Source of the DNA: Dehalococcoidia bacterium UBA2158
GTDB lineage: Bacteria; Chloroflexota; Dehalococcoidia; Lucifugimonadales; UBA3495
Assembly (NCBI GenBank): GCA_002328185.1
Contig: DCWQ01000057.1
Span: 19,739-26,606 of the forward strand
Reading direction: 5' to 3'
Length of the DNA stretch: 6,868 nucleotides
Part shown: positions 4,945 through 6,868 of the stretch, piece by piece
How the letters are laid out: each line of letters begins with the position of its first letter
Numbering within the stretch: position 1 is the first letter of the stretch
Position numbers and translations under genes: made by a program
The notes under the pieces: model-generated
Database searches by the model: none
Told to the model about the DNA's origin: nothing
What the model saw: the letters and a program-made list of their open reading frames with translations, nothing else

Positions 4945-5898
4945 ATGCAACAGTACGCGTTAAAACGGATAGCACTATTCTTTCCAACAATCGTATTGGT
5001 CACGATTATCGTCTTCGTGGTGATGCGGCTGATCCCCGGTGACGTTTGTATCGCTATCCTCAGCGATGGCGAAGCTACCTACACTCAAGCTGAACTTCAA
5101 GAATGCCGAGTCGAACTAGACCTGAATGATCCGTTGTTCGTTCAGTACTTCGACTGGATCGGTGGCGCAGTACAAGGTGACTTCGGCGACTCCCTATGGT
5201 TCAAAGCTCCAGTGATGGAGGAATTGGCCGAGCGGATACCGGTCACTGTTGAACTAACGATTCTAGCGATGCTCATTTCCGTGTTGTTCGCGGTGCCGTT
5301 GGGCATATTGTCCGCCCTTAAACCAGAAAGTTGGATCGATTACTCCGCTAGAGTATTCACACTAGCCGGCATAGCCATGCCCACCTTCTTGGTGGCGATT
5401 TTAATAGTCCTTGGCCTTGTGCATATATTCGACTGGCTGCCGGCACTGGGCTACCAGCAGATTTGGGACGACCCCAGAGCAAACCTTCAGCAGATGATCT
5501 TCCCTGCTTTGGCATTGGCCTTCTACGAAATGGCCTTCATCGCCAGAGTAACCCGCTCTGCAATGATGGAGATCATTAGAGAAGACTACATGCGTACGGC
5601 CCGCTCCAAGGGTTTGAGCGAGAGCGTGGTAGTGTTCCGTCACGGCCTCAAGAACGCGTTGTTGCCGGTCTTGACCACATCCGGGTGGATATTTGCTCGT
5701 TTGTTCGGAGGCACTGTAATCATTGAGACCATCTTCCTGGTCCCGGGCATGGGAAGAATTCTGATCGAGGCCATCTTCCAGCGAGACTACACGATGATTC
5801 AGGCGGAGATCGTCATAATCGCCGCGTTCATAGTAACTATCAACCTGGTTGTCGACCTTTTGTATGGGATGTTGGACCCCAGGATCAGGTATGCCTAA
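4945..5898 (+). CDS. ABC transporter permease, DppB/OppB type
   Basis: This 317-residue integral membrane protein is full length for the family. The N-terminal helix (about residues 10-30) ends in MRLIPGD, the standard opening of DppB/OppB permeases. A periplasmic region follows with LNDPLFVQYFDWI and GDFGDSLWF (78-86). Further helices are near 101-124, 137-160, 184-205, 240-262 and 284-308. The cytoplasmic coupling loop that docks on the ATPase is DYMRTARSKGL (214-224) followed by FRHGLKNALLP (231-241). ETIFLVPGMGR (261-271) and the C-terminal LLYGMLDPRIRYA are also classic. The start has only a weak AGGAT (4933-4937) site eight bases ahead, but it places the first helix correctly. It pairs with the next gene to form the import channel for the lipoprotein at 2942-4774. 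Substrate specificity cannot be read from the permease. Confidence 0.96.
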   Translation: MQQYALKRIALFFPTIVLVTIIVFVVMRLIPGDVCIAILSDGEATYTQAELQECRVELDLNDPLFVQYFDWIGGAVQGDFGDSLWFKAPVMEELAERIPVTVELTILAMLISVLFAVPLGILSALKPESWIDYSARVFTLAGIAMPTFLVAILIVLGLVHIFDWLPALGYQQIWDDPRANLQQMIFPALALAFYEMAFIARVTRSAMMEIIREDYMRTARSKGLSESVVVFRHGLKNALLPVLTTSGWIFARLFGGTVIIETIFLVPGMGRILIEAIFQRDYTMIQAEIVIIAAFIVTINLVVDLLYGMLDPRIRYA

Positions 5899-5986
5899 GA
5901 GGCTTAGCCTCCGATAGACTGACCCAGATTTGGGCCTTGGCTACCGATGCCGGAACAATTCGCCCGACTAACCGAGGATAATTAAG

Positions 5987-6868
5987 ATGCAGGTATTTAG
6001 ATCCGACTCCGTGGAAACAGGTGAACTTGCAATTGACCTAGCCGACCAAGTTCGCATCAAGCCAACGGGGATTGCCGCTGTTGTCGCAGGGATAAAGGAT
6101 TTTGCCCGCAGGAAGCCGATGGCTTTCGGTGGAGCATTGGTTCTGATAGCGGCTGTCTTGGTGGCGATATTCGCCGATGCGATAGCACCCCACGCCGCTA
6201 CGGATATCGGAGTGGGGGGGAAATTCCTCGGACCGGGAGGAGAGGACACCCTCCTGGGCACGGACCAGTTGGGAAGAGATATCTATAGCCGCCTGATCTT
6301 CGGCGCCCGCATCTCGATGTACGTGGGCATTGTAAGCGTATTGATCGGTATAACCCTGGGCACATTGGTTGGCATCGCCAGCGCTTACATCGGCGGCTGG
6401 TCCGACATAGTTCTCCAGAGACTAATCGATGCTCTGATGGGCTTCCCCCCCATCATTTTGGCCCTGGGTCTGATGGCGGCCCTGGGAGCTTCTGTTAATA
6501 ACGTAGTCATCGCTCTAGTGGTGATTCTGGTACCAGGCGCGACTCGGGTTATCCGGTCCCAGGCCTTGAGCATTAAAGAATTGGACTACACGCTGGCGGC
6601 CAGGTCCATCGGCGCAAGCTCATTTCGGATCATATTCAGGCACATGCTTCCCAATGTTGCGGCCACCTACATAGTGTTGATTACGCTCACTCTAGGTTTC
6701 GCCATCGTCGTGGAAGCTGCGCTGAGCTTCTTGGGCGTTGGAATCCCGCCGGATGTCGCCACCTGGGGCAGCATGTTAGAGCTAGGCCGGGAGCACATCG
6801 ACACGCAGGGCTGGTTGGTGGTGTTCCCCGGTGCGGTGATCGCTCTGGTGGTGTTCGCGGTCAACTTC
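5987..6868 (+). CDS. ABC transporter permease, DppC/OppC type (cut by right edge)
   Basis: The frame is open for 294 codons and still open at the window edge; a family length near 300-320 means only the last helix end and tail are missing. A cytoplasmic N-terminal stretch of about 45 residues, longer than in many DppC proteins, leads to a first helix at about 47-67 ending in FADAIAPHAA. Then come the OppC hallmark HLLGTDQLGRD-like segment (LLGTDQLGRDIYSRL, 89-103), GFPPIILAL (152-160), the ATPase-coupling loop DYTLAARSIGA (200-210) with FRHMLPN (217-223), and EAALSFLGVGIPP (243-255) before TWG. GAGGA (5974-5978) lies eight bases before the ATG. It starts 88 bases after the partner permease, and together they should form the membrane channel. 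The ATPase gene or genes would be expected beyond the edge. Confidence 0.95.
   Translation, partial: MQVFRSDSVETGELAIDLADQVRIKPTGIAAVVAGIKDFARRKPMAFGGALVLIAAVLVAIFADAIAPHAATDIGVGGKFLGPGGEDTLLGTDQLGRDIYSRLIFGARISMYVGIVSVLIGITLGTLVGIASAYIGGWSDIVLQRLIDALMGFPPIILALGLMAALGASVNNVVIALVVILVPGATRVIRSQALSIKELDYTLAARSIGASSFRIIFRHMLPNVAATYIVLITLTLGFAIVVEAALSFLGVGIPPDVATWGSMLELGREHIDTQGWLVVFPGAVIALVVFAVNF

Overview
The window reads as chromosomal DNA of a GC-moderate bacterium, most likely an uncultured member of the Chloroflexota (SAR202 or Dehalococcoidia-like). That is inference from gene style: a solute-binding lipoprotein with a long Ala/Lys/Pro then Thr/Val/Pro linker, a DUF559 gene set among CCCTCTCCC-type hairpin repeats, and a permease-rich peptide-transport locus. 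No marker gene in the window proves the taxonomy.

Layout. (1) Positions 1-941, minus strand: 5' part of a gamma-glutamyltransferase-like gene running off the left edge. (2) 942-1686: no intact gene. It holds a perfect CCCTCTCCCG hairpin, a degraded DUF559 endonuclease-like gene on the minus strand (two in-frame stops and two compensating frameshifts), a 15-bp tandem repeat in three copies, a second hairpin-rich G/C-tract segment, and a strong intrinsic terminator. (3) 1687-2073, minus: an IscA/HesB-like protein with a cysteine/glycine-rich tail, which has its own ribosome binding site, a candidate promoter and the terminator just mentioned. (4) 2074-2941: a regulatory and relic stretch. It contains a perfect 16-bp palindrome, a TTGACA-type promoter candidate overlapped by an inverted repeat, a broken phage-structural-like gene (2300-2588), about 150 bases (2589-2739) in which I see nothing, then a near-consensus promoter and a leader that can fold into nested stems. 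(5) 2942-6868, plus: a peptide/oligopeptide-type ABC importer locus in the order binding lipoprotein, first permease, second permease. The last gene is cut by the right edge.

How it works together. The lipoprotein (2942-4774) should capture substrate outside the membrane and deliver it to the channel formed by the two permeases (4945-5898 and 5987 onward). The ATPase genes normally needed are not in the window and would be expected downstream. A 14-bp perfect stem-loop and a possible second promoter lie between the binding protein and the permeases, an arrangement that would let the binding protein be made in excess. The gamma-glutamyltransferase-like enzyme is divergent from the transporter and about 2 kb away, so any functional link in peptide use is only a guess.

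No CRISPR array, rRNA, tRNA, insertion sequence or intact phage module is visible. The least explained items are the structured leader of the transporter operon, the atypical IscA-like protein, and the two gene relics.
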